Notes: generated by a model not told the origin, from the letters alone. A DNA stretch of 64,000 nt from Rhizomys pruinosus (GCA_009823505.1 VZQC01005070.1:1887147-1951146); one strand, 5' to 3'. Shown: positions 24,068 to 35,185, counted from the first letter of the stretch. Made by a program: numbers and translations.

Positions 24068-24201
24068 TTCTAGGGTCTCCCTGTAGCTCTGGCTGTCCTG
24101 GAACTCACTCTCTAGATCAGGTTGGCCTTGAACTCACGGAGATCTGCCTGCCTCTGCCTCCCAAGTGCTAGGATTAAAGGCGTGCACCACCACGCACGGC
24201 T
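24068..24201 (-). mobile_element. B1 SINE, tail missing
   Basis: 'ctagggtctccctgtagctc', 'aactcactctctagatcagg', 'ttggccttgaactcacggag' and 'gcgtgcaccaccacgcacgg' cover nearly the whole B1. The expected poly-T and 'gagaca' start is absent, so the 3' end was lost. Confidence 0.9.
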
Positions 24202-24214
24202 TTTTTTATTTTTA

Positions 24215-24335
24215 TGAAGTTTTTTTTTTTTAATTATTATTTGACAGTTTCATCCATGTATATAACGAATTTTAATCCTTTTACAACCTATTTTCCTCTC
24301 CCACTTTCCCATTAAAACCCTTCTGATTGATTACG
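24215..24335 (-). mobile_element. L1 3' terminal fragment
   Basis: A T run followed by 'attatttgacagtttcatcc', 'atgtatataacgaatttt' and a pyrimidine-rich stretch. This matches the reverse complement of a rodent L1 3' end. Confidence 0.55.
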
Positions 24336-25325
24336 TTTTCAGGCCTGTATCTTGCCTTATCCAAAGAAAGATATGGCATTTAAGAAAGCCAGATATCTCT
24401 TTGTGTCTTTTTTTTAGGTAAACATTTGTTTGATTATTTTTTGAAAAGAATCAAACACTTGTTTGATAGTTTCCTTTGAAAGCAAACATTAGAGATTTGA
24501 ACAGGCTATAATGAGGCAAGCACTGCTGCCGCTTTCCCTGCTTACTTTCAAGCAACATTGGCTAAATCACTCCATAATCTGACTCTTGAACCAGTTATGC
24601 CAGCATTGATAATATAAATAGTTTAAGCCATTAATCGAGACAGATTTTTATTTTCTTGACTCTTACCCCCAGAAAATAGATTAGATGAATTTTCTGGTCA
24701 GTTTGTTAGCCCATCAAGAAATCAATGGCATCAAATTTTGAGATGTGAAAATGGCTGATTGGTCTTTAATGAAAGATTCTCATTTATACCAGTTTCTTTG
24801 AAAACACATGACTAGTTTCTGTTAATAACCTAAATGATCACAGTTCTACCAATTAAAGTTAACAAGCCAGGAGCTGGTACAGCTCACATCAAGAAACAAA
24901 TATATGTTACACAAAACCATAATTTTGGGCTCTGCGAGGAAAAGTCATGGTGGTAATAGGTGATACAAGTCTTGTTTTTCTTTACTCTTGGTGTGCTTCA
25001 AATTCAATTAAGGTGATTGGTACAGTTCACAGAAAATCATCACATGAACAATACTCGACTAACATCAGTATTCGTATATTCCAATTCTTGGGGAAATTTC
25101 TGAAATGAGAAACTTCATTTATTCAAGTTTCATGTATTCAAGAATCTTTCCCCAAGTACCACCAACAAGTGCTCATTCACATTCTTTTTCCCATATGTTC
25201 TTACTTTATAAACCCAATATTTATGGAAAATTAAATGTTTTTTAAGAAAAAGAGAGTTGAGTTTTAGTAAAAATGCTAAATGATATTGAGGTACTGGCAA
25301 AGAAAGAGGATGTGGAGTTATGGAC
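24336..25325. other. Unique DNA, candidate conserved block
   Basis: Repeat-free, AT-rich, with dense ATTA/TAAT words ('aagccattaatcgagacag', 24626-24644). No open frame of note. It may be conserved non-coding DNA, untested. Confidence 0.3.
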
Positions 25326-25329
25326 TGAA

Positions 25330-25605
25330 CTGCTCTACTTTGTCCATTGACTTGCTGAAGTTCCCTTTACTCACGTGATTGTAGATAGTGTGGGGCTTTG
25401 GGAAGTGGTAATAAGGTGGTCATATTAGCAGCTTTAGGTCAGAGAATAAGAAGAAGGGCCAGCTGGAAGCCAGGAAGCTAATGTGGCTGCAGTTGGATCA
25501 TAGACTTGGAGACCTCCAGCACTGTAAGGAGCTCTCTTGTTATTTAAGCTTCCCAGGCTATGGAACTTTGCTGTATCAGCCAAATTGACTAATATAGTCA
25601 GAGAA
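25330..25605 (+). mobile_element. Old LTR-like repeat (MaLR/MLT type)
   Basis: The downstream part reads 'ttatttaagcttcccaggct' then 'atggaactttgctgtatcag' and 'ccaaattgactaatatagtc'. This corresponds to the end of an old mammalian LTR containing an 'aagccacccagtctatggta' module and a 'cagcccaaactgactaa' terminus. It is decayed and carries no internal retroviral sequence. Confidence 0.5.
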
Positions 25606-26209
25606 ACATACAAAACATCCAGCCCCCTTGGAGAAAAGACACAGTATGAGTCAGAGAACTTCTGCTCACCATAAGAATGGACTGAGCCACTAACCCAGCT
25701 GGAAAGGAACGAAATGGAAAAGGATCCTTTGAGACTGGAGACAGCATTCATCAGTCCTGTTCATCTTGGTGGCTCTTCTGCATTCTAATGACATTACAGT
25801 AAGGAAAACAATAGAGAAAATGGAGATGGCAGAAGTGAGCAACATGTGCTCTAATGAGCTCCATCCCAAAGGTTGGTCTGGAGAGAGCTCAGGATGGCTA
25901 CAATCAACAAAGATGAATAAGAGACTGTGACAGGAGCAGGCCCAGAGAGTTTCTGGATCACTATTCTCTTGTTATTTCCTCCATTGGTTTAGTCTTGTGC
26001 ATCAGTAAACCAGTCTACTGACACTGCTATTATTTCTTGTTCATTCTATTCCTGTCAATGCCGGAGGAGTCAGATTTGGAGTTGAGCTGTGACTCACTTC
26101 CTTGGGGACCTAGATCATAGACTGAAGCATTGGTAGCATTTTGTTGGGTAGCTCAGCCACTAAAGTTCATACCACAGTGCCAATAAAATGACAGTAGACT
26201 TCACATCAA
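25606..26209. other. Unique stretch
   Basis: No repeat or gene recognised. The minus-strand 105-codon frame at 25434-25751 overlaps the LTR-like repeat and is not supported as a gene. Confidence 0.4.
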
Positions 26210-26225
26210 AAAACAGTATCTCTCT

Positions 26226-26370
26226 GGACATGGTGACATACACCTTCAGTCCCAGCACTTTGGAGCCAGAGGCAGGCAGATCATCATGAGATTGAGAAAA
26301 GCCTGGTCTATAAAGGGAGTTCCAGGCCAGCTGGAGCTGCAGGGAAACCCTGTTTCAAAAATCAAACCAA
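26226..26370 (+). mobile_element. B1 SINE, first of a nested pair
   Basis: 'ggacatggtgacatacacct' to a tail 'tttcaaaaatcaaaccaa'. The outer target repeat is 'aaaaaacagtatc' (26208-26220), matched by 'aaaaaaccagtatc' ending at 26580 behind the second B1. The next B1 lies in its tail. Confidence 0.9.
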
Positions 26371-26518
26371 GGCGGGCGTGCTTGTGCACGCTTTTAATCC
26401 CAGCACTCAGGAGGCAGAGGTAGGCAGATCTCTGTGAGTTCAAGGCCAGCCTGGTCTACAGAGTGAGCTCCAGGCCAGCTGGGACTAAAAGGGAGACCTG
26501 TCTCAAAAGAAAAAAAAT
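26371..26518 (+). mobile_element. B1 SINE inserted in the tail of another B1
   Basis: Complete B1 from 'ggcgggcgtgcttgtgcacg' to 'gagacctgtctcaaaag'. It is flanked by aaaatcaaaccaa and aaaatcaaacaaa, showing insertion into the A-rich tail of the B1 at 26226-26370. Confidence 0.92.
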
Positions 26519-26570
26519 CAAACAAATCAAAACAAACAAACAAAACAAACAAACAAACAAACAAGCAAAA
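26517..26570 (+). repeat. (CAAA)n tail-derived repeat
   Basis: Imperfect CAAA repeats extending the tail of the upstream B1. Confidence 0.9.
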
Positions 26571-26591
26571 AACCAGTATCCCATTAGAGGC

Positions 26592-26602
26592 AGTGTGTGT
26601 GT

Positions 26603-26641
<39 letters not shown>

Positions 26642-26658
26642 TGTGTGTGTGTGTGTGC
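26592..26658 (+). repeat. (GT)n microsatellite
   Basis: GT dinucleotide run with two TATG breaks. Confidence 0.97.
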
Positions 26659-26802
26659 ATGTGCAATAAATATATGTAAAGGAGAATTACTTTACCTCCT
26701 TACACATAAAAATCGAGAAAAGAAATGAAACCTAAAGTTTCATTGTTACCTATCTCATTAAAAAGTTCTTATGCACTAAGACACTATTAAAAATGCTCTT
26801 CC

Positions 26803-26950
26803 TGGACCGGGCATGGTGGCGCACGCCTTTAATCCTAGCACTTGGGAGGCAGAGGCAGGCGGATCTTTGTGAGTTCAAGGCCAGCCTGGTCTACAGAGTG
26901 AGTTCCAGGACAGCTGGGGCTACAGGGAGACCCTGTCTCGAAAAGACAAA
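26803..26950 (+). mobile_element. B1 SINE, well preserved
   Basis: Complete B1 ('ggaccgggcatggtggcgca' through 'gagaccctgtctcgaaaag') retaining CpGs in the head and at the end, hence fairly young. It has a target repeat aaaatgctcttcc on each side (26790-26802 and 26951-26963). The right copy also serves the next B1. Confidence 0.95.
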
Positions 26951-26963
26951 AAAATGCTCTTCC

Positions 26964-27117
26964 GCCAGGAGTGGTGGCACATGCCTTTAATCCTAGCACT
27001 TGGGAGGCAGAGGCAGGCAGATCTCTGTGAGTTCAAGGCCAGCCTGGTCTACATAGAGAGCTCCAGGCCAGCTGAGACTAAAACAGAGACCCTGTCTCAA
27101 AAGACCAAAAAAAAAAA
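26964..27117 (+). mobile_element. B1 SINE sharing a target site with its neighbour
   Basis: Complete B1 ('gccaggagtggtggcacatg' through 'ccctgtctcaaaagacc') with a 15-base A tail. It is bordered by aaaatgctcttcc at 26951-26963 and again at 27118-27130. Two B1s and three copies of one target sequence therefore lie in a row. Confidence 0.95.
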
Positions 27118-27221
27118 AAAATGCTCTTCCTACCATTTTACTTGGCCAGGAAAATCAAGATACTTCAGCAAGAACTATAAAATGCGAGTCATTTGTTTCA
27201 TGTCTGTTCAGAAACAAAGAG

Positions 27222-28232
27222 GAGGAAGAAGATGAAGGAGTGAGGAGAAGGAAAAGAGAAAGAGAAGAGAAGGAGGAAGGGCAGGAGAAGGAGGAAGAGC
27301 AGGAGAAGGAGGGAGGGGAGGAGAAGGAGGAAGGACAGGAGGAGGAAGGACAGGAGAAGGAGGAAGGGCAGGAGAAGNNNNNNNNNNNNNNNNNNNNNNN
27401 NNNNNNNNNNNNNNNNNNNNNNNNNNNNNNNNNNNNNNNNNNNNNNNNNNNNNNNNNNNNNNNNNNNNNNNNNNNNNNNNNNNNNNNNNNNNNNNNNNNN
27501 NNNNNNNNNNNNNNNNNNNNNNNNNNNNNNNNNNNNNNNNNNNNNNNNNNNNNNNNNNNNNNNNNNNNNNNNNNNNNNNNNNNNNNNNNNNNNNNNNNNN
27601 NNNNNNNNNNNNNNNNNNNNNNNNNNNNNNNNNNNNNNNNNNNNNNNNNNNNNNNNNNNNNNNNNNNNNNNNNNNNNNNNNNNNNNNNNNNNNNNNNNNN
27701 NNNNNNNNNNNNNNNNNNNNNNNNNNNNNNNNNNNNNNNNNNNNNNNNNNNNNNNNNNNNNNNNNNNNNNNNNNNNNNNNNNNNNNNNNNNNNNNNNNNN
27801 NNNNNNNNNNNNNNNNNNNNNNNNNNNNNNNNNNNNNNNNNNNNNNNNNNNNNNNNNNNNNNNNNNNNNNNNNNNNNNNNNNNNNNNNNNNNNNNNNNNN
27901 NNNNNNNNNNNNNNNNNNNNNNNNNNNNNNNNNNNNNNNNNNNNNNNNNNNNNNNNNNNNNNNNNNNNNNNNNNNNNNNNNNNNNNNNNNNNNNNNNNNN
28001 NNNNNNNNNNNNNNNNNNNAGGGCAGGAGAAGGAGGGAGGGCAGGAGAAGGAGGGAGGGCAGGAGAAGGAGGGAGGGCAGGAGAAGGAGGAAGGGCAGGA
28101 GAAGGAGGGAGGGCAGGAGAAGGAGGAAGGACAGGAGAAGGAGGGAGGGCAGGAGAAGGAGGGAGGGCAGGAGAAGGAGGGAGGGCAGGAGAAGGAGGGA
28201 GGGCAGGAGAAGGAGGGAGGGCAGGAGAAGGG
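27222..28232 (+). repeat. 18-bp purine minisatellite with assembly gap
   Basis: Tandem units of about 18 bp (ggcaggagaaggagggag) with few pyrimidines flank a block of 642 Ns (27378-28019). Left flank units are irregular; right flank units (28020-28230, about 12) are homogeneous. Because 18 is a multiple of 3, every frame stays open, and apparent 335-408 codon proteins on both strands here are artefacts filled with X. True array length is unknown. Confidence 0.97.
27378..28019. other. Assembly gap (642 N)
   Basis: Run of N inside the purine minisatellite, most likely a collapse or unspanned array. Confidence 1.
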
Positions 28233-28239
28233 GACTTTG

Positions 28240-28975
28240 ATCACTGAAATAGAATAAAAATTTATATTCATTGACAAACACTTGCCTTAGCGGACCTATC
28301 AGTCTATAGAATTCTGTTAATAGCTTAAAATGTTTGGGGTTCAATTCTGTACTGAAATTATTTGATGAAATAATGTCATATAGTTTTCCTGTTTTGAAAG
28401 TGCTTGCAAAACCAGAATCAGTTGTGACAGTCATAGACTGAGATTAATAAATAACAACAATAATAAAAACAGAGCTCTAAGCCCCAGAAAACCAATTTTG
28501 AAACAATTACAGGCAACTATTATGGGGTGCCTCTAAACAGTTTTAGCTAAATTCCCTCAGCACAGCTCTGATGATGATAATGTGCCCTGTGTATGCAATT
28601 CACTGCACACACTTGAAAATGCACTCTGCTGTATGTGCTATTAATGAATAAGGCTACTAGCTTAATATACCATCCTTAACAATGGAATTGTTCACAAGTG
28701 TGAGGGTGCAACAATGTTTCCTCTGTGACTTCACATTCAGGAGAGAGGTAACATTTTTGTGTGGGTGTTTTAAACTCATTATGGAAAACTCACTAGCTAC
28801 TCCAGTTATACCATTATGCTTAAAATGTAGCTACTAAAACTTGGAGTCAGGAGAGAAAATATGCACTAAGTAAGATACTAATTTCTTTAGCCAAGATGCT
28901 GAAAGTTCTGGCTGCAGAGATCTGTATTTGTACAATAAATCTGCAGGAAAACTGGGCCAGAGAAAGCTGAATAAT
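28240..28975. other. Unique AT-rich stretch
   Basis: No repeat or gene recognised. Confidence 0.4.
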
Positions 28976-28980
28976 GGTAA

Positions 28981-28988
28981 GTCTCTAA

Positions 28989-29069
<81 letters not shown>

Positions 29070-29329
29070 GTGTTTTTAAGACAGGGTCTCCCTGTAGCCC
29101 CAGCTGGCCTGGAACTAGTCCTGTAGACCAGGCTGGCCTTGAACTCACAGAGATCCTGCTGCCTCTGCCTCCCAAGTGGTGGGACTAAAGGTGTGAGGCA
29201 CCACCACACCAGGCTTAAAGACGGTTCTTAGCTGCCATGTGGGTGCTGGGAATCGAACCTGGGTACTCTGTAAGAGCAGTCAGTGCTCTTAACCGCTGAG
29301 CCATCTATCCAGCCCCAGGTCTCTAGGCT
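28981..29329 (-). mobile_element. Chimeric B2-head/B1 SINE with 77-base tail
   Basis: Read on the minus strand: a B2 head of about 100 nt (29317 to 29219, with A and B boxes and ending near 'taagaaccgtcttt') joins directly to a complete B1 (29218 to 29069), then a 77-base A tail (29068 to 28992). No A-rich linker separates them. One direct repeat surrounds the whole unit: gtctctaagc (28981-28990) and gtctctaggc (29319-29328). That favours a single insertion of a chimeric RNA or cDNA over two separate events. An unusually long, pure tail suggests youth or slippage. Confidence 0.8.
28992..29068 (-). repeat. 77-base T homopolymer
   Basis: Pure T on the plus strand, forming the A tail of the chimeric SINE. 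The length is prone to sequencing error. Confidence 0.95.
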
Positions 29330-30495
29330 CTAAATAAAAGATACATCCAAATTGAAATGGGGCAAACACAGAACCTAACTCCACTTTACCTGGCATTTTG
29401 TAAACTTTCTACTTGCTGCATAAAATGAATGGGTATGATCAACCTCTCCTAAAAACAAATCAAGAACTGGAATCTAACAAGGGCATATTGTAAAAATCCC
29501 CTGCTAATAGCAAAGCTGTGAACAATCACTGAGTTATAGAATCCATTCACCTCCACTAATTTTTATCTTTTATCCTTTCAATGTTTTATTGGATTTTATA
29601 CACACATGCCAAAAAATCAAAATTCATTATATTCAGTGATGTCACCAAGATAATAGTTTGTGGAAAAGCTGTCCAATATCTGGCTATTAATGAGACTTTG
29701 GCCACATCAACTGACAGGAATTTTTTTTCAACTTTCATATTAACATGTTTCTGCTGTTAAACCAATTATTTTTTTCCAAATCAATAACCATTTCTTCTCC
29801 TGACTTTCAAGAGTCCCAGCCTTGCTGTTATTGTTTATTGTGAAACATGTTATTTAAAATAGCAAAGTTGTCACTGTGTTTTGTTAAATAGCACTATTAT
29901 GTTTGATAACCGTTCTGTGGATAAATATTCTGCAAACCACATTTCTATAAAGGATCATAGTTTTCTACCCCTGTGGCTTGTCATGAATACCCTTTAGAGG
30001 TTTTGGAAGCACTGAAGTGGATGTGTAACAAAAAATATAATAATGAAATTCTAAAAAGGTTTTAAGAAAAGACCTTTTAGGCCAAATTTATTGTTGACTT
30101 TCACTCATAATGTGGCTTTGAGAGAGTTGCTTGATTTCTGGGAGTTGGTATCTCTCAATGAGAATAACAGTAGACTTTCCATCAGAATATGAAGGAGATT
30201 TGTATATGTTGAAATTATAGGGGGAAAGTTAAGAGTGCTAAGAGTTATAGGGAGTGGGGTGAGGGGTTATAAAACTCCAGTCTTGACAATCAAGTGTAAC
30301 AGATTGGGATTTGTCTAGTTAGCATGTTTTTGTTGGTCAGTTGGTTGGTCAGATTTAATTTTCTGTGGCTTTCAACAAGGCTCATGCCCTCAGGTCTACT
30401 GCACACCCCTGTGTTGTCTATAATGGATTTCTGACAGCAGCACTGTTCAGCCATACGCCACAGGTAATGGAACTTCTTGCACCGAGGCCTACTTG
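29330..30495. other. Unique AT-rich stretch
   Basis: No repeat or gene recognised. Confidence 0.4.
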
Positions 30496-30499
30496 ATGT

Positions 30500-31085
30500 A
30501 TCAGGACAGTATTCTCATTCTTGCCTGTCCTGACGTGTTGAGTGGGTCAGATATATGAACTGACAGGGACACGAATATGCGGCTATTTTCTGTGGATCGA
30601 ACCCCGTGGTGAAGTCTGCCTCACTCAGAGAGCTACAGGCTGGGCTGCCTGTGGCTTTGTGGCTTGCAGATGAGGAAGGTGTGCATGTGCCACTGACTTC
30701 AGTCTGTCCTTCCCTCGCCGTCTTTGCCACCTTATGCCTTACTCCCTTGTGCGCTCTCCTCCTCCTCCTCCTCCTCCTCCTCCTCCTCCTCCTCCTCCCC
30801 TCTCTCTGTTCTCCTGCTGGCCAGCCTGTCTGATTGGCTTCATGCTGTGCATTTGCCTCCTAGACCACATGCCTCTCTGATAACCTTGGACTTCTGTCTC
30901 TCTCTTCCTTGTTTCCTGGCCTGCCAACATTGCTGATTTCCTGCTAACGCTTTAATAAAGGTTTCATGTGACATGCTCTGCATCCTAGGAGAACTTCAAG
31001 ACTCTGTTCACTGAAGTTACCTTAGGCAAAAAGGGGTGAATACATATCCCAGAGGGACCTGTGGGCTTAACCCCAAGCAGCCCAG
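30500..31085 (+). other. Unassigned GC-richer block, possible LTR
   Basis: GC-richer than its surroundings, with a pyrimidine (CTC)n tract and, downstream, 'gctttaataaaggtttcat' (30949-30967), an AATAAA polyadenylation signal followed by a T/G-rich piece. This layout resembles an LTR U3-R-U5 but could be a transcript 3' end. Terminal TG...CA borders and target repeats were not identified. Confidence 0.25.
30757..30799 (+). repeat. (CTC)n microsatellite
   Basis: About 14 CTC/TCC triplets. Leucine or serine runs in open frames here are artefacts. Confidence 0.95.
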
Positions 31086-34000
31086 AGCGAGCCCAAAAGA
31101 TCTTTGAAGTATTATGGTTTGCTTTAAAAATTCATGTGAATTTTATATTCTGTTCCATAAATATCTCTATATTTGTGTCACTATTAAAATAATATTTGCC
31201 TTAACTTATTGAGTAAAAGTGATATTCCAGGAGGATGTCATGTTAATTCTGTTATACTTTGAAATTCCTTTGTCTCTCCCTGGGGGTTCCCATGTCTAGT
31301 GCAAGTTGTGGGGGCAGCAGGCATTTCCACTCCTGACTGCCTCCAAAAATGAAGGGTAATCTAGTAATCATGCCTGGCCTCCCTCATTCCTTTTTAAGCA
31401 AGGAGGGCATATTTAATCTACTAGGTAAACATAAAAAGAAAAACTGGTCAGCCATTGCTAAAGAAGAGTTTGTCTGAGGCTCTCTGTCTGTCTGTCATCT
31501 GTCTCGGGCTAGTCATAAGTTGGAGAGATGCTACTCTGTTCTCTGGTCTTATGCAAAAGAGTCTTTCTAAAAGGTTCACAATATGACAGACATTTGGGTA
31601 GAACTTACCTTTGAGAATGAGCTGGCCTTCTGAGATGCCAAAGGGCTGATTAGTGTATGTAATGGTTCTAGAGGCATATACAGATACACATTTTTTATTT
31701 AGGTAAAGATTTCCGAGTTAATGATGTTAATGATCACTAAAATAACCAAACAGTAGCAGCAATAGCAAGCTAAAATTAAAAAGAGAGGAAGAGAGAAAGA
31801 GAAAGTGAGGAGGAGGAGGAAGATCATGAGGAAGAAAAAAAAAACCAAGAAGAACGAGACAGAGAGGGAGAGAGGGAGACTTGGAACTTTCCCCTGTCCA
31901 AGGTCTTTCCCTGGGGCCAGATCTTCCTGCATCCAGGGCAGGACATGACTGCATTTCCATTTTCTAATCTCATTTTTGCTACCAGGAAAAAAGAAACAAG
32001 AGTGATACTGGGAACTCAAATTCCTCATCTTCTTTTTATTTCTCTCTTGGCTGAGGACTCTGAAATGTTATTGATTGCTGCTAGCTCTGGAGTCTAGTGG
32101 GGGTCCCCCCAAGGAAACAGCTGGTTGGCCTGTAACCCTCCTTTATACTGTAGGGGAAGAACGACTCTGGCCCAGGAGTCCCAGTGGCCGCTGAGACATA
32201 TCCTCAAGTCAGAGCCCTGGGCTCAATTAAAGGGATGAGGATACAAGCTCTCAGTGAGAAGTGCCAATCTAAACAGGGGGCAAATCCAGCACAGCATTTA
32301 AAATCAAGAAAACACTTTGGCCAAACTGTGGGGTATACGAGGTTTGTCAATAAACGCTAATTCCTTCACTTTCCACATCTTAACCTGAGTTTCTGCATCC
32401 TAAAGGCAAATAAGTAATTAATGCATTATTTTAGGTTTGTTTTCCAAAAGAAGTAAAGAATGTTTGTAACACGGCATGGGGATTTCCAGGTCTCCAACCC
32501 ATTACTGAATGTTTTAACCTAATCATGAAGAGATATTGCTAAGCCAGGGAGCATCTCGTTGTGTGCCATTTTCACAGAAAATATTCAACAGAAATTTGGT
32601 GACAGGCTACAAAACTACATGCAGATATGGTCAGAGTTCAAGTTATGCTTAATTACCAGCTGTCAGTTATCAAGTAGGAAGTTCAAAGTGCTTCAGCTAA
32701 TCAGCACACAAGCTAACCTATTCCACAGGAAGAAAAACAATTTTTAAACAGCATTTAACATTTGCTACAAAGTCCAGGAGAGAAGGCAAAGGAAAAGAAA
32801 CAATAAAAAGATGGTTTAGAGGGACAAATCCATGTGTTTGAGTAAGGAAGAAGATGGCCTGGCATTTTGAATGTATGTGAGCCCAATCAGAGTGACAATA
32901 AACATTCGACACTGAGGCTGCCAGGAATGTTCTGAGTCACAGTCACTATCCAGAGGAGATAAAGGGGAACCTAATGCAACGTTGTAGACAAACCGGACCT
33001 GGGTGAGGCCCTACATGGCTGAGCATGGCTGTTCTGACAGGAACTGCTGGTAACATTCAGCTTCACAACACCATCTTGGCAGCCATACCACCTCAGTTCA
33101 CACATGATCTTAAGTTACTCCACCCATTATGCTAGGATCCTCACAGTACCTAATCTGTACTTGGGATTCCATGGCTTAGTAAGCATAAAAGCCCTTAGAC
33201 CTGAGCTTTATACATATTCAACACCATCTGTGATAGCTAGTCCTACTTCTGTCCATCCAAACTGAGACTCTAGAGATCTCTTCATTGGCTCCACTGTCTG
33301 CTGATGTTAGAATAGCACATACCTACATCATTGAGCTACATTGCTGGGTCTATAAGGCCAATCGATTTTTCAGAACCATTCCTTACATAGTGTTACCATT
33401 TGTAGATTGAATTTCTATCACTAAATTATTAGCTGTGTTCAAGCCATCTAATGGAGTTTATACTGTTCCATCATGACAAATAAATGCCTATAGCAACATG
33501 CAAAGGGAGCCTGGCTTGCCATGATAGTAGACATCTTGAGGCATAATCACCATGATGCCCTGCCTAACCTTTGTCAGTTTCTCCTGAAGTTTCTCAGCAA
33601 GGTATAAATAGACATTGCTATTGAAGTAGCACATGGAACTTTACAAGGCAATGTGTAAGAATGGGCTGACTCTGGTGTTAGGCTAAGATAAACCAAGTAC
33701 AATGAAAAAAGTCTCCTTTGTCTAACAGTGCAAACAACCCTCTTTTTGGTCTAAGTTGTGGGATTCCACTTGCTGCCATGCAGGACCACAGTCCTGTTAG
33801 TAGATCCCCAAATAAAGTGCAGTATATATAATCCTGGCTCTCTCTGTGGCTCCTTCTTTGGTGTCTTAGCCCCTTAGGACTGACAAGCAGGCTGTTCCCA
33901 ATCAACAGGGATCCCTATGACTAATAAAAAGCTAAGATCCAAGATCCTCCCTTGAATTTCCATGTTTCAACTAAATCTCTTTCTCTACCACTCCGCCCCA

Positions 34001-34195
34001 CTGCAGAATAAGGAAGTTGAGTACTTTGGCCCGGACACTATTGTTATCAACTCCCAAGTACATTAAAACCTGCACTGGATTATTTCCTCAGTGATGAATA
34101 TTATATAACATAGACCCAAAAGCCACAAACCTACCTTTTATGTATATGACATCAGACATGGGCAGTCTAACGAAGTTATCCTCTAGATAACACCT
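31086..34195. other. Mostly unique DNA, about 3.1 kb
   Basis: Includes a purine-rich tract at 31770-31880. A block at 33600-33905 has a TATA-like 'ggtataaatag' (33601-33611), an AATAAA (33811-33816) and a following CT-rich piece, which could be an LTR remnant (unproven). No gene recognised. The 109-codon minus-strand frame at 31699-32028 reads through the purine tract and is low-complexity. Confidence 0.35.
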
Positions 34196-34199
34196 TTAT

Positions 34200-34385
34200 T
34201 TGCATTCTTTCTAGGTTCTAAGCACTATGATATTTTTACATGTATTATTTCATCCATACCTATAATAGTTTATTATTCCCATTTGACAGATAAGGAAACC
34301 AACATTTGAAAGGCTTAAGTATAAGGTCAATGGAAAATTAGCTTCAAACGCAGGTCACTTTCAACTCAGAGCCTGAGCAAACAAC
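34200..34385 (-). mobile_element. MIR SINE
   Basis: 'attattcccatttgacagat' (34272-34291), 'aaggaaaccaacatttgaaa' and 'ggcttaagtataaggtcaat' then 'gcttcaaacgcaggtc' is the reverse complement of MIR from its 3' region through the core to the tRNA-like part. Confidence 0.85.
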
Positions 34386-34984
34386 ATTCTGAGCCCAACA
34401 ATTATAGACCGGTTCCATCTCTTCCTTTTTCCATGGCCTCCGTATCTTGCTCTAAGGCTTTTGCTTAATTTGGTGCTTCAGCATAACCTGCTTAGGGTCT
34501 GGTTGTAGTTTTCTGAAGGTGCTTTCTGTTTCTCATAGGGCCTACACAGAATGTGGGAAATGGAGTCCTGGGAGGTATTTTGGAACCAATCTATGAAGGG
34601 AGTGGAGAGATGGAGAAGCAGCAATAAATTCAGCCAGCTTCCCAGGCCAGCCTGCCCTGGCCTCCAGCATGCTCTCCCAGCCTTCACATTTCCCAAGACT
34701 CTCCTAAGTTGTAGCTACTTTACTAGGTTCTGGGGGCACTGAGATCAATATGGCATACTTATAGCTCTACGAAACTCAAAGTCAAATGGAAGAGGGAAAC
34801 GAGCGCCTAGGGGAAGGAATACCCATCCCTGCAAGTTCAGGGAGGATCTTCCTCCTTAAAAAACACTAGCACAGGGTCTTGAAGACTAGACTAGGACTCA
34901 GTATCAGAATTACTAAAGAACTGAATTTCTGAAGGAGAAACCTTGAGTTACAATGGAAAGGGTTGCATGTTTGATTATTTCGTC
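34386..34984. other. Unique stretch
   Basis: No repeat or gene recognised; opposing short frames at 34478-34742 overlap on both strands. Confidence 0.4.
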
Positions 34985-35185
34985 AAGCAGATTTTACTGA
35001 TCAGCAATTTTATGCCAGGCATCATCTAGGATTTAACATTGCAAAGATGAATGTGACGTGGTCTCTGCTCTAGAAGAGGGTATGGGCCAGGCGGAGAGGT
35101 AAACATGCAACAAGCAAAGCAAACGATTACAGCTCCAGGTGATAATTGCTGTAGAAGAGAATAAAACTAAGAGTTGTGATGATAT
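34985..35185 (-). mobile_element. L2 LINE fragment
   Basis: 'ttttatgccaggcatcatct' (35008-35027), 'aacattgcaaagatgaatgt', 'ggtctctgctctagaagagg' and 'gtaaacatgcaacaagcaaa' follow the order of the L2 3' region in reverse complement. Confidence 0.65.

Noticed and set aside
26226..27130. Regularly spaced repeats suggesting a CRISPR-like array
   Set aside because: The units are four independent B1 SINEs with A tails and target duplications. This is vertebrate DNA and there are no short identical repeats with unique spacers.
27198..28434. Open frames of 335-408 codons on both strands
   Set aside because: They run through the 18-bp purine minisatellite and 642 Ns. A repeat length divisible by three keeps any frame open.
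31799..31885. Purine tract as a polypeptide-coding Glu-rich exon
   Set aside because: Simple-sequence composition with no splice-site or frame support.
33600..33905. Solo LTR with TATA and AATAAA
   Set aside because: TG/CA ends, target repeats and family wording could not be found; only a hint noted in the annotation.
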